Shown here piece after piece: positions 1 through 9,397 of a DNA stretch of 64,000 nt. Positions within the stretch are counted from its first letter, which is position 1. Each line of letters opens with the position of its first letter. The translations under genes were made by a program, and so were the position numbers. The DNA comes from Dichetophora obliterata (Eukaryota > Arthropoda > Insecta > Diptera > Sciomyzidae): positions 273,102,848 to 273,166,847 of the forward strand of contig OY986435.1 in assembly GCA_963920525.1 (NCBI GenBank), in the 5' to 3' direction. The notes beneath the pieces are model-generated. The model ran no database searches, was not told the DNA's origin, and saw only the letters and a list, made by a program, of their open reading frames with translations.

Positions 1-321
1 TACGCCTTCATTGGTCCATTGGTCTTGGTAGCGTTCATGTATCAGTTTAAAGCTCATATTAAATAAATTTTTATGATTTCTTTAAAAATTGGTGTATTTT
101 TTGCATACGAATGACCATTTCTTTTATTTCCCTTTTCGGAAATAACCTTTTAAACATTCCAAGATTGTTACTTTTACATTAAATACTTTTAAACTGAATA
201 AAGCAATATCTTTCATTTTTCCAAAACCGTTTTTAAATCGCAAATCGGTTGAAAAATTGCTGAGTTGCTAATTGCGTAATGTGTCAAGTACCAAAAAAAT
301 CAGATATAATGTTGTTCCTCT
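1..321. other. AT-rich stretch, nothing recognised
   Basis: I see no coding frame, inverted repeat or known repeat family here. It runs into the TIR repeat that starts near 322. Confidence 0.4.
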
Positions 322-642
322 CACGGTATAAGTATTTGACAAGGTAGCCGTGACAGTTTTTTGCCGATTGGTAGTTGTCAAAAACAGCTAAGGATTGTAG
401 TTTGCTGCTGTTGTCTAGCTATGTGCTTATTTTTAAATTTTCTTTGATTCATTAAATTTGTTCGCGAAGTTTATTGGAATGTTTTTAGTTTGCTGCTATT
501 GACTAGCTATGCTTAAGTCGTTGCTTATTTTTTCAGATTTCTTTGATTAATTGCATGAACAGCTAATTTTGATAACTACCCATCGCCGCTCGTGAGAAAA
601 AAGCCAGTCTACGCTACTACCTTGTCAGTAATTGTATCATGA
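322..642. repeat. TIR repeat, copy A (TGACAAGGTAG ends)
   Basis: Both ends carry TGACAAGGTAG in inverted orientation (near 337-348 and 618-627), next to a shared AT-rich extension. A second, inverted copy lies at 53263-53598 with the same interior (a GTAGTTGTCAAAA motif and a TTTGCTGC motif on each flank). It looks like a small non-autonomous DNA element. I found no convincing target-site duplication, so the superfamily is open. Confidence 0.55.
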
Positions 643-771
643 TGACTACGAGTCAAGCGCTCTCTCTCATGATACAAAGAACTACAGATAAAGTATTGCG
701 CATGTACGCCATCTTTGTTGTGACGTAGTTCGAGCTTGTCAAAGTGGATAAATAAAAACGTAGTCACAATT

Positions 772-914
772 GAAGAGAATGGCCAAAATAATATAAATCT
801 TTAAAGAAGACAAGTTTATGTTTATTAGATATGATTAAAAAGATTAATAAGTAAAGAAAATTAATTTATGAGCACAACACGACCGTTTCACCAACGTTAC
901 TTTTTCGACTATCT
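772..914. repeat. Left arm of gypsy-derived inverted repeat
   Basis: These 143 bp are the reverse complement of 1702-1843. Both contain the last codons and stop of a gypsy-type pol and the sequence just past it. With the opposite-strand copy they bracket a rearranged element. Confidence 0.8.
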
Positions 915-1209
915 CGCTGCTCGTTCGATTTCAGAGTCTTTCGTTTTCTCCAACTACTAGATCGCTTTCAATCGGCCAATTCTGACTTATCGATGGTGCA
1001 CCAAGGTTTGAATTTATCGGATGCATGAACTGAAGTATAATGTCGCTGTTTTCGTTGCGATGCTGGCAAATCTTCGATAACATAACGATCTTTCTCAAGC
1101 TTTTTCTTGATGATGAAAGGACCCTTATATCGCGGTTCCAACTTTCGTGATGATCCAGTACTTACAGGCTCATTTTCAATAAGAACTAAATTTCCTTCGT
1201 TGTATACTT
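866..1209 (-). pseudogene. Gypsy-type integrase C-terminal fragment
   Basis: Read on the minus strand from about 1209, this encodes the tail of a Ty3/gypsy integrase. It has the small beta-barrel region with a GPF motif (about residue 27 of the fragment), then SVHASDKFKPW, and ends at a stop at 866-868. An in-frame TGA follows soon after the KPW motif, so either the original frame ended there or this is a disabling change. Gag, protease and the integrase core are absent. The neighbouring 1210-1749 fragment is the opposite strand of the same kind of element, so this is a rearranged remnant and not an intact provirus. Confidence 0.7.
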
Positions 1210-1749
1210 TTGGCCTTGAATGTCCTTCGTCGTAGCGCTGTTTTGCTTAATGAATATCGAGACGTGTTTGCCAATGACTTAAGTGAAATCGGGAAAACTG
1301 ACTTAATTGAGATGAAAATTGAGGTCGACTGTAAGCAGCCAGTTGTGCAGCAACCATACCGTATACCCGAACTGAAGAAAGCAATTGTTGCAAAAATGAT
1401 TGATGAGCTTATTCAAAACGATATCATAACAAAATCTTCATCTGAATTTGCCAGCCCCATAACGATGGTCAAAAAGCAAGATGGCAGCGATCGATTATGC
1501 ATCGATTATAGTCGACTCAATTTGCATACCGCGAAGGAAATATTTTCGATGACAAACATCGAAGAGTGTTTGCAGGATGCCAAACGTTTCAAATATTTTT
1601 CAGTGCTAGACTTGAATAGTGGATACTATCAAGTACCTATTGAGCAGAGCAGCCGCAAATTGACAGCATTTAGTAGTTGGAGAAAATTACAAGAGAAAGT
1701 AGATAGTCGAAAAAGTAACGTTGGTGAAACGGTCGTGTTGTGCTCATAA
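1210..1749 (+). pseudogene. Gypsy-type reverse transcriptase fragment joined to integrase tail
   Basis: The first roughly 155 residues match the start of a Ty3/gypsy reverse transcriptase: a YRIP motif, SPITMVKKQDGS, LCIDYSRLN and a YFSVLDLNSGYYQVP block (RT motif A, catalytic Asp in VLDL). The frame then jumps at about 1675-1700 into the integrase tail also found on the opposite strand at 866-914. RT motifs B to E with the YxDD box, RNase H and most of integrase are missing. It is a broken, rearranged fragment of an LTR retrotransposon. The first codon is arbitrary because the upstream frame is cut at the junction near 1209. Confidence 0.75.
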
Positions 1750-1843
1750 ATTAATTTTCTCTACTTATTAATCTTTTTAATCATATCTAATAAACATAAA
1801 CTTGTCTTCTTTAAAGATTTATATTATTTTGGCCATTCTCTTC
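1702..1843. repeat. Right arm of gypsy-derived inverted repeat
   Basis: Inverted partner of 772-914, nearly identical. It includes the shared stop codon at 1747-1749 and the following AT-rich sequence. Confidence 0.8.
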
Positions 1844-1849
1844 ACAATA

Positions 1850-2546
1850 TATTTAAAGGGGATAAATTATTTATAGCGATGAAGAAATATCGACATTTTC
1901 TTATTGAAACTTGGTTTATTGAAATTAAATAAATTACATTATAAATATATTTCAAAATAAATTTAAGCAAATTTATTTTTCAGTACTATTATTGAAAAGA
2001 AATGGATATATAATAGGGGTGTTTTCTCCCATTTGTTCTCCTACACAAAAAAATAGCTACGTTACTTGATGTGTTTGACAGCACTTTGATAGCTTCTTTG
2101 TTTTCATTTTCTTGTTCTTTTGTTGAAAAATTGTAAATTCATTTCATGGCCCGAATTAAAATCGTCGTTATTCTCATCAAAAACTCTAAAACTTTAGAAC
2201 TAATTTTAATTACATAAAATATAATGAAAAATTATAATTTACGCGTACTATAAGTGCACAATATTAGAAAATGAATTAAATATTTCTTAAATGCTTGCAA
2301 TTGTGCTGCTTGTGTTTGCTTTTTGCTTTTTCACATTTTCTTTTGTATGTACGCACCACGTGTTACAGCTGACAAGCTCGAGTGACGTAGTGCGCAGAAG
2401 ATTTCATTTTTTGCGCACGGAGTAAGCTATCTGTATATCTTTGTTTCATGGCTCTCTCTGAAGTTTCAAAAAGTAAACGAAAGTTGAAAAACTGAACGAA
2501 GGGAATGCTTAGAATTTGAGTTTGTAGTACTACTCTTTGCTACAAA
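1850..2546. other. AT-rich spacer
   Basis: No gene is visible. Around 2345-2475 there is weak similarity to the reverse complement of 640-740 (shared GACAAGCTCGA and ATCTGTA blocks), perhaps a diverged repeat. A small hairpin (TACTACTCTTTG at 2529-2540, then CAAAGAGTAGTA) abuts the palindrome that begins at 2547. Confidence 0.35.
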
Positions 2547-3004
2547 CCAAAGAGTAGTAAAGAGTTGTCAGTTCTGCACAGTTGCGTTTGTGCAGAAATT
2601 TGTGATTAGTGAGTGTTGGACGAATGTGGATGTGAAGGAAGGCGATAAAATCGAAATTTGTCGCCTGACTTTGATCAGTAGTGGAATTCCAAAAAATTTA
2701 ACGATAATAATCGTTGTCGTTATCGGTCATTGTGGGTGCCACGTTCATAGTAAATGACAGTTTTTGCTAGTTAACGATATCGAAAATCGTCGTTAACGCG
2801 TTTGAGAATGCCACTACAGCTGTGCTTAGCTGACGTTGCTTTGTGGTTTCGACGTTTAGCGAAGAATGATCTGTATGAGTGCGAAGAAATAGAAAATAGA
2901 AAGCGTGTGATGAAGCGAAAAGAAAATAGTTTGCTATTGTTTCTTTTCGCTTTGGTATGACTTTTTTTGTTTCCTATAAGAATCTTGCACTCATATGAAT
3001 GTTT

Positions 3005-3510
3005 ACATTTTTTTAGCTAGATTGGATTTGGTAAATTGAATGAATTTACCAATTTCAATCTTTTTAAATGATGAGAACATTTTTATGCCCTCCTTTACCT
3101 ATAAATTTATTTTAATTCTTGCAGGTAAGAAATGTTTTATTTGAAGCTACATTTTTTATCAATTTCCAGGTACTATGAAGAATTCAGCCAATTTTTTCAT
3201 TTGAAGCTAAATTTTTTCTCAATTTCTAGTACTATATGAATTTAGGAATTTTTTTAATTTGAAGCAAAATTTTTTTGCTACATTGGATTTGGTAAATTAA
3301 ATGAATTTACCAATTTCCAGCTATTTAAATTATGATAGTATTTTTATATGACCTTATTTAAGAAATTTTTTAGCTACATTGCTTTTGGTAAATAAATGAA
3401 TTTACCAACTTCCAGCTATTTAAATGATGATAAATTGATTTACATGATTTCAATTTTTAGCTACATTGGATTTGGTAAATTAAAGGAATTTACCAATTTT
3501 CCTCTTTTCA
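3005..3510. repeat. Subrepeats with TTGGTAAATT...AATTTACCAA dyads
   Basis: About four irregularly spaced units each contain a short dyad of TTGGTAAATT, one to four bases, and AATTTACCAA, flanked by a GCTACATTGGA block and AGCTATTTAAATGATGA. The mirror set lies at about 7030-7530 in the other arm. Each unit can form its own small hairpin inside the larger palindrome. Confidence 0.7.
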
Positions 3511-4139
3511 AATTATTATAAATTTTTGAGCTACACAGTATATACACATATATGAGATGTATATACTTTCTTTATGTAAAAATATATACATATACAAATT
3601 TCTGTCAATTGTTGCAGGTAATTAGAAAATTTTCTATTTTATTTTGAACAAACTCAGAATGTTTACGAAAGTGTTTAAAATATTAAATACCATATAAAAG
3701 TTTGAAACATTAAAATTCCATCAATCCAAAATATAAAACTAATTGTGTTTGTTTAATAATCCAAAAATGGTATTAATATTTAAAGATATTTTTTCTCATT
3801 TTAATGACCTTCTTTAAACAGTAATTGTTATGGTGACATAAAGTTCCTTGTTTTTTTTATTTTGAGATTTTATTAAAATTTTGTATAAAATCTATTTGCT
3901 GAAGGTATTTAAAGATTTTTAATTTTAGCAAACAGATTTTTCAATAAATTAATAAAATTAATCAATTAATAAATAAAGCAATCAATTCATCTTTTATTCA
4001 TTTTTTAAAGCAAAATTATGTCTGACATAAATATTAATTTATTTTGCAGTTTTGGTTTTCAATTGTTGGTGTTTTAAAACTTACCTCATTTTATTCTTCT
4101 AATTCAATAAAAAATTAATAAATTTTTGAACTGGCTCTT

Positions 4140-4350
4140 ATTATTTAATATAATACGGTGCTTATTATATAATATAATATCTTAAAACCTAGAATGAAAT
4201 CTTATTACATAATGTAATAATTTAAAACTAAATGAAAATCTTATTACATAATGTAATAATTTAAACCTAAATGAAAATCTTATTACATAATGTAATAAAT
4301 TATCAACTAAATTGAAAACTTATTACATAATGTAATAAATTATCAACTAA
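4140..4350. repeat. Tandem array of TTACATAATGTAA palindromes
   Basis: Four near-identical units of about 40-43 bp, each centred on the perfect palindrome TTATTACATAATGTAATAA, with a degenerate fifth at the left edge (TTATTATATAATATAATA). The mirror array is at about 6185-6372. Confidence 0.8.
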
Positions 4351-4769
4351 GGCAAACACTTTGAATGTATTTAACTAACCTAAGTAATATAATAAAGTAA
4401 ATATTTACAACTTAAAACTAGAAAAGTGAAAGTATTAAATAAACTTCCAATATTTACAGTATTTACAGATATGTAAATTACATAAAGTAATTTAATTAAC
4501 GGTTATTGTAACCTCAAAAATTTATGTACAATATTTACATTATATAATTTAATTTTTACAATATTTACAGTAAATATTTACACAAATGTATTTACAATAT
4601 TTACAGTATATACAAAAAGCTTTTGTTGGTCCGGGAAAAAAAAGACAAGTAAGAATTTTTTGTGTTTGAAAGAAGGAAAGAATTTAATAACCTGAAATAG
4701 TAGATAGACAATTTTGAAAATTATAAATGAGTCTACCGAGCCCAAAGTTGAAAACGGTCATTAAAACGG

Positions 4770-5154
4770 TTCTTAAAAAGATCTTTGTCAATACAATAGC
4801 GAATGCCAGCAGCCACAGATTCGCTAAGGACTTGGACAGCCAGACAAACTCTCATCTTCTGAAAAGATGTAGGGTTTATGTGGCTGTCTGTCAGTTTTAG
4901 GGACATTTTGAGGGAGTCCGATTGGTCTAATTGGTGCAGTTCCCTGATAACACCCCAACTAGCTACCCCATTCTCTGTCTCTATATTGGAGCTAAGTAAA
5001 GTATTCCTAATACTTTTAAAAAGATGTTAATAGTCATACAAAATATAAATTTTTTCATTCTTATATTCAAAAAAGTGGGCCTGAAATTTATTTGTTAGGT
5101 TGCCGAAACATTGCCTATTCGCGGTGCCTTGATCGCTTACAATCACCCTCAACC
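4770..5154 (-). pseudogene. P-element-type transposase fragment (antisense copy in left arm)
   Basis: This minus-strand frame repeats the transposase segment of the right arm, starting at the VIVSDQGT motif (RNase H-like core) and running through the SFQKMRVCLAVQVLS region. It is broken by the same TAA found on the other arm (near 5028-5030). Because the arm boundary is at 5154, upstream coding sequence is missing here. It is a mirror duplicate and not an independent gene. Confidence 0.7.
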
Positions 5155-5156
5155 AT

Positions 5157-5825
5157 GTTGACGGTTTTGTTGACCTGGGAGGAGGTAGACGTACCAAAGC
5201 CCTTGCCAATAAACTTATGGTGTTTATGGTGAAGGGCTTGGTAGACAGTTGGAAATACGTCCACAGTTTCTACTGTACGGAGAAGGGAATGTCTGGGGTA
5301 GAATTAATGGAAAGGTTGCTTGAGGTAGTAGACAGTATTTTCGAGTGTGGTTTAAGGTTGAGGGTGATTGTAAGCGATCAAGGCACCGCGAATAGGCAAT
5401 GTTTCGGCAACCTAACAAATAAATTTCAGGCCCACTTTTTTGAATATAAGAATGAAAAAATTTATATTTTGTATGACTATTAACATCTTTTTAAAAGTAT
5501 TAGGAATACTTTACTTAGCTCCAATATAGAGACAGAGAATGGGGTAGCTAGTTGGGGTGTTATCAGGGAACTGCACCAATTAGACCAATCGGACTCCCTC
5601 AAAATGTCCCTAAAACTGACAGACAGCCACATAAACCCTACATCTTTTCAGAAGATGAGAGTTTGTCTGGCTGTCCAAGTCCTTAGCGAATCTGTGGCTG
5701 CTGGCATTCGCTATTGTATTGACAAAGATCTTTTAAGAACCGTTTTAATGACCGTTTTCAACTTTGGGCTCGGTAGACTCATTTATAATTTTCAAAATTG
5801 TCTATCTACTATTTCAGGTTATTAA
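5157..5825 (+). pseudogene. P-element/THAP9-like transposase fragment
   Basis: An open frame enters from the arm junction at about 5157 and reads VDGFVDLGGG, then an ALANKLMVFMVKGL block, VIVSDQGTANR and KIYILYDY, where a TAA stops it (5481-5483). The same frame continues past the stop with HLFKSIRNTL and then LKLTDSHINPTSFQKMR and SVAAGIR. These blocks, in this order, are typical of the RNase H-like catalytic part of P-element transposases (established family knowledge). The N-terminal THAP zinc finger and the C-terminus are absent. It sits across the loop and right arm of a foldback structure, as in Galileo-like P-superfamily elements, where long arms flank transposase remnants. It is non-functional: truncated at both ends and with an internal stop. 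Confidence 0.8.
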
Positions 5826-7993
5826 ATTCTTTCCTTCTTTCAAACACAAAAAATTCTTACTTGTCTTTTTTTTCCCGGACCAACAAAAGCTTTTTGTATA
5901 TACTGTAAATATTGTAAATACATTTGTGTAAATATTTACTGTAAATATTGTAAATACATTTGTGTAAATATTTACTGTAAATATTGTAAAAATTAAATTA
6001 TATAATGTAAATATTGTACATAAATTTTTGAGGTTACAATAACCGTTAATTAAATTACTTTATGTAATTTACATATCTGTAAATACTGTAAATATTGGAA
6101 GTTTATTTAATACTTTCACTTTTCTAGTTTTAAGTTGTAAATATTTACTTTATTATATTACTTAGGTTAGTTAAATACATTCAAAGTGTTTGCCTTAGTT
6201 GATAATTTATTACATTATGTAATAAGTTTTCAATTTAGTTGATAATTTATTACATTATGTAATAAGATTTTCATTTAGGTTTAAAATATTACATTATGTA
6301 ATAAGATTTTCATTTAGTTTTAAATTATTACATTATGTAATAAGATTTCATTCTAGGTTTTAAGATATTATATAATAAGCACCGTATTATATTAAATAAT
6401 AAGAGCCAGTTCAAAAATTTATTAATTTTTTATTGAATTAGAAGAATAAAATGAGGTAAGTTTTAAAACACCAACAATTGAAAACCAAAACTGCAAAATA
6501 AATTAATATTTATGTCAGACATAATTTTGCTTTAAAAAATGAATAAAAGATGAATTGATTGCTTTATTTATTAATTGATTCATTTTATTAATTTATTGAA
6601 AAATCTGTTTGCTAAAATTAAAAATATTTAAATACCTTCAGCAAATAGATTTTATACAAAATTTTAATAAAATCTCAAAATAAAAAAAACAAGGAACTTT
6701 ATGTCACCATAACAATTACTGTTTAAAGAAGGTCATTAAAATGAGAAAAAATATCTTTAAATATTAATACCATTTTTGGATTATTAAACAAACACAATTA
6801 GTTTTATATTTTGGATTGATGGAATTTTAATGTTTCAAACTTTTATATGGTATTTAATATTTTAAACACTTTCGTAAACATTCTGAGTTTGTTCAAAATA
6901 AAATAGAAAATTTTCTAATTACCTGCAACAATTGACAGAAATTTGTATATGTATATATTTTTACATAAAGAAAGTATATACATCTCATATATGTGTATAT
7001 ACTGTGTAGCTCAAAAATTTATAATAATTTGAAAAGAGGAAAATTGGTAAATTCCTTTAATTTACCAAATCCAATGTAGCTAAAAATTGAAATCATGTAA
7101 ATCAATTTATCATCATTTAAATAGCTGGAAGTTGGTAAATTCATTTATTTACCAAAAGCAATGTAGCTAAAAAATTTCTTAAATAAGGTCATATAAAAAT
7201 ACTATCATAATTTAAATAGCTGGAAATTGGTAAATTCATTTAATTTACCAAATCCAATGTAGCAAAAAAATTTTGCTTCAAATTAAAAAAATTCCTAAAT
7301 TCATATAGTACTAGAAATTGAGAAAAAATTTAGCTTCAAATGAAAAAATTGGCTGAATTCTTCATAGTACCTGGAAATTGATAAAAAATGTAGCTTCAAA
7401 TAAAACATTTCTTACCTGCAAGAATTAAAATAAATTTATAGGTAAAGGAGGGCATAAAAATGTTCTCATCATTTAAAAAGATTGAAATTGGTAAATTCAT
7501 TCAATTTACCAAATCCAATCTAGCTAAAAAAATGTAAACATTCATATGAGTGCAAGATTCTTATAGGAAACAAAAAAAGTCATACCAAAGCGAAAAGAAA
7601 CAATAGCAAACTATTTTCTTTTCGCTTCATCACACGCTTTCTATTTTCTATTTCTTCGCACTCATACAGATCATTCTTCGCTAAACGTCGAAACCACAAA
7701 GCAACGTCAGCTAAGCACAGCTGTAGTGGCATTCTCAAACGCGTTAACGACGATTTTCGATATCGTTAACTAGCAAAAACTGTCATTTACTATGAACGTG
7801 GCACCCACAATGACCGATAACGACAACGATTATTATCGTTAAATTTTTTGGAATTCCACTACTGATCAAAGTCAGGCGACAAATTTCGATTTTATCGCCT
7901 TCCTTCACATCCACATTCGTCCAACACTCACTAATCACAAATTTCTGCACAAACGCAACTGTGCAGAACTGACAACTCTTTACTACTCTTTGG
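5356..7993. repeat. Right arm of palindrome 1
   Basis: Inverted partner of 2547-5154, separated from it by a spacer of about 201 bp (5155-5355). The frame at 7783-8040 (minus) lies almost wholly in this arm, and nearly the same frame reappears in the left arm on the plus strand. It has no recognisable domain, so I do not count it as a gene. Confidence 0.9.
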
Positions 7994-8295
7994 TAGAAGC
8001 TTTCGGCAAGTTTAGGGAACGTCAAAAAACTTGCTTTCAAGTCTTGCCAAATATAAAACAGGGTTTAGACAATACTTGGGCGACTTTATGTATTGCTGTG
8101 CAGGTGCGTGCTTTTGCTCGCAAACTTTTGTTTGCTTAAGCATACCTTGGTGGGGCCTTAGCTGACTGCAGCAAACGACAGCTATGAGCTTACTGCTTGG
8201 TCATCAAGCACAGCAAATATTTTAGATTTTCGACTACAAGAACTAGAGCGACAAAAAAGTAAAGTCAAAGCAAAGAAAACGAAAAAAGCAGCTAA
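7994..8295. other. Spacer, nothing recognised
   Basis: Less AT-rich unique sequence between palindrome 1 and the next MITE. No coding frame is supported. Confidence 0.35.
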
Positions 8296-8996
8296 AGGCC
8301 CAGTTATAATAGACGTAACGTAATGTAGTCTAATGTCAATTAAGCAGTGTTCTTTCACTTATTGTTTCAAACAATAATTTCTTATACAAGTGATTATAAT
8401 AAACGTAACGTAATGTAACGGGACGTAAAGATCCGTTGGATTTCGATTTCTGCGTTACTTTACATTATGTCTGCTCAAAGAACAACTAAACATTGAGGTT
8501 AGATTCGATTATTGCACTATTTTATATTGTTGAACACGTTTTTTGTTGAATTTTTGTTATTAATGTGATAGTTCTATATATCCACAGCTATGGATGACAA
8601 CATTTTAACCTTCGCCTTACTAATGCCCACCCGGGTGGTTTTTTGGATTTTGATTTCTTAATAAATTCCTGTATTTTGATCGAAACTAACTAGGGTTTCG
8701 ACTCACTGAACAAATTTAAGAGTGTTTTTGTATAGTCTACGCAAAATAATTATTTTCAAGTATTTTAATCCTTTTCAGTTTTAATCCTTTTCAGTTTCAG
8801 TAAACGATGCACACAAAAGTGTTCCGTAAGGCGAAGGTTAATAGAACATGTACGGGAACGTGCAATTATGTACGATAAACAACTGCCTGGCTACTGCCTA
8901 TTATAATTGCTACAACGTTTTCTTATATTACGTCCCGTCACGATGACAGTTGACAACATTACGTTACTTTACATAACGTCTATTATAACTGGGCCT
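8296..8996. mobile_element. TAA-flanked MITE with AGGCCCAGTTATAATAGACG ends
   Basis: Inverted ends AGGCCCAGTTATAATAGACG are flanked by TAA on both sides (8293-8295 and 8997-8999). A 3-bp TWA duplication is typical of PIF/Harbinger elements. The interior has no transposase. A 229-bp piggyBac MITE is inserted at 8609-8837. Without it, this element would be about 468 bp. Confidence 0.75.
8609..8837. mobile_element. piggyBac-type MITE, copy 1
   Basis: 229 bp with perfect 12-bp inverted ends CCTTCGCCTTAC and GTAAGGCGAAGG, flanked by TTAA on both sides (8605-8608 and 8838-8841). TTAA duplication is the hallmark of piggyBac elements. I read no difference from the copy at 63386-63614. It contains a short CCACCCGGGTGG palindrome and a TTTTCAGTTTTAATCC repeat. 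Confidence 0.93.
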
Positions 8997-8999
8997 TAA

Positions 9000-9393
9000 C
9001 TGCTGGCAGTTGCAGCACTTCGTGTCGAAGCATTTCATTCGGCTAACTTCTTAAGCAGTCTTCTGAGCAGTTAGCTGAGGAAAAATTATCTTATTTGTTT
9101 TTCGTACTTGCGCTTTGATTTTGAATGGTTGCCAACAGCTTGTTGAGTAAGTACTATTTGAAAACAAATTTTTTATTTTGCTGAAAAATATGTAAGCAAA
9201 GCAAAAATTCTTACGCTGTTACTATTTTGAAACACTGTCTAAAACCCTCTGTTACGAAATGTGATTCATTCAATATTAAATATTAACTGAAGCTATGTAG
9301 CAGTAGAAGACAAGAATTTATTAAAAAAAATTTGCATAAGCTATCCTACAAGTGAATGCGTGAAGCTATGATGCAACAGATTACAAGAATGTA
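9000..9393. other. Spacer before piggyBac element
   Basis: No gene recognised. It contains the left member (9352-9370) of a 19-bp direct repeat, whose partner lies just past the far end of the piggyBac element (11839-11857). Confidence 0.4.
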
Positions 9394-9397
9394 TTAA

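Larger units (their letters stand above)
2547..5154. repeat. Left arm of 5.4-kb palindrome 1 (P-like foldback element)
   Basis: This arm pairs almost base for base with 5356-7993 in inverted orientation. The outer ends share CCAAAGAGTAGTAAAGAG. The inner end stops at 5154, inside a P-type transposase frame. The arm contains AT-rich subrepeats near 3000-3500 and 4145-4345. The left arm is 2,608 bp and the right arm 2,638 bp; most of the difference is one extra unit of about 33 bp near 5930-5980 in the right arm. I could not find a target-site duplication at the outer ends. Confidence 0.9.

Noticed and set aside
4140..4350. CRISPR-like array
   Set aside because: Units are contiguous AT-rich palindromic tandem repeats without unique spacers, in a eukaryotic transposon.
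2547..7993. Assembly artefact explaining the palindromes (unsplit hairpin reads)
   Set aside because: The arms carry different indels and substitutions, and palindrome 2 has a target duplication outside both arms. Raw-read confirmation is still desirable.
7783..8040. Minus-strand frame of 85 codons
   Set aside because: It lies almost entirely in an arm of palindrome 1; nearly the same sequence is on the other strand at about 2550-2757. No domain, no splice context.
8057..9251. Large element with GGGTTTAGACA ends around the MITE at 8296
   Set aside because: AACAGGGTTTAGACA (8057) and the inverse of TGTCTAAAACCCTCTG (9236) are similar, but flanks show no duplication and the match is short. 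Could be chance.
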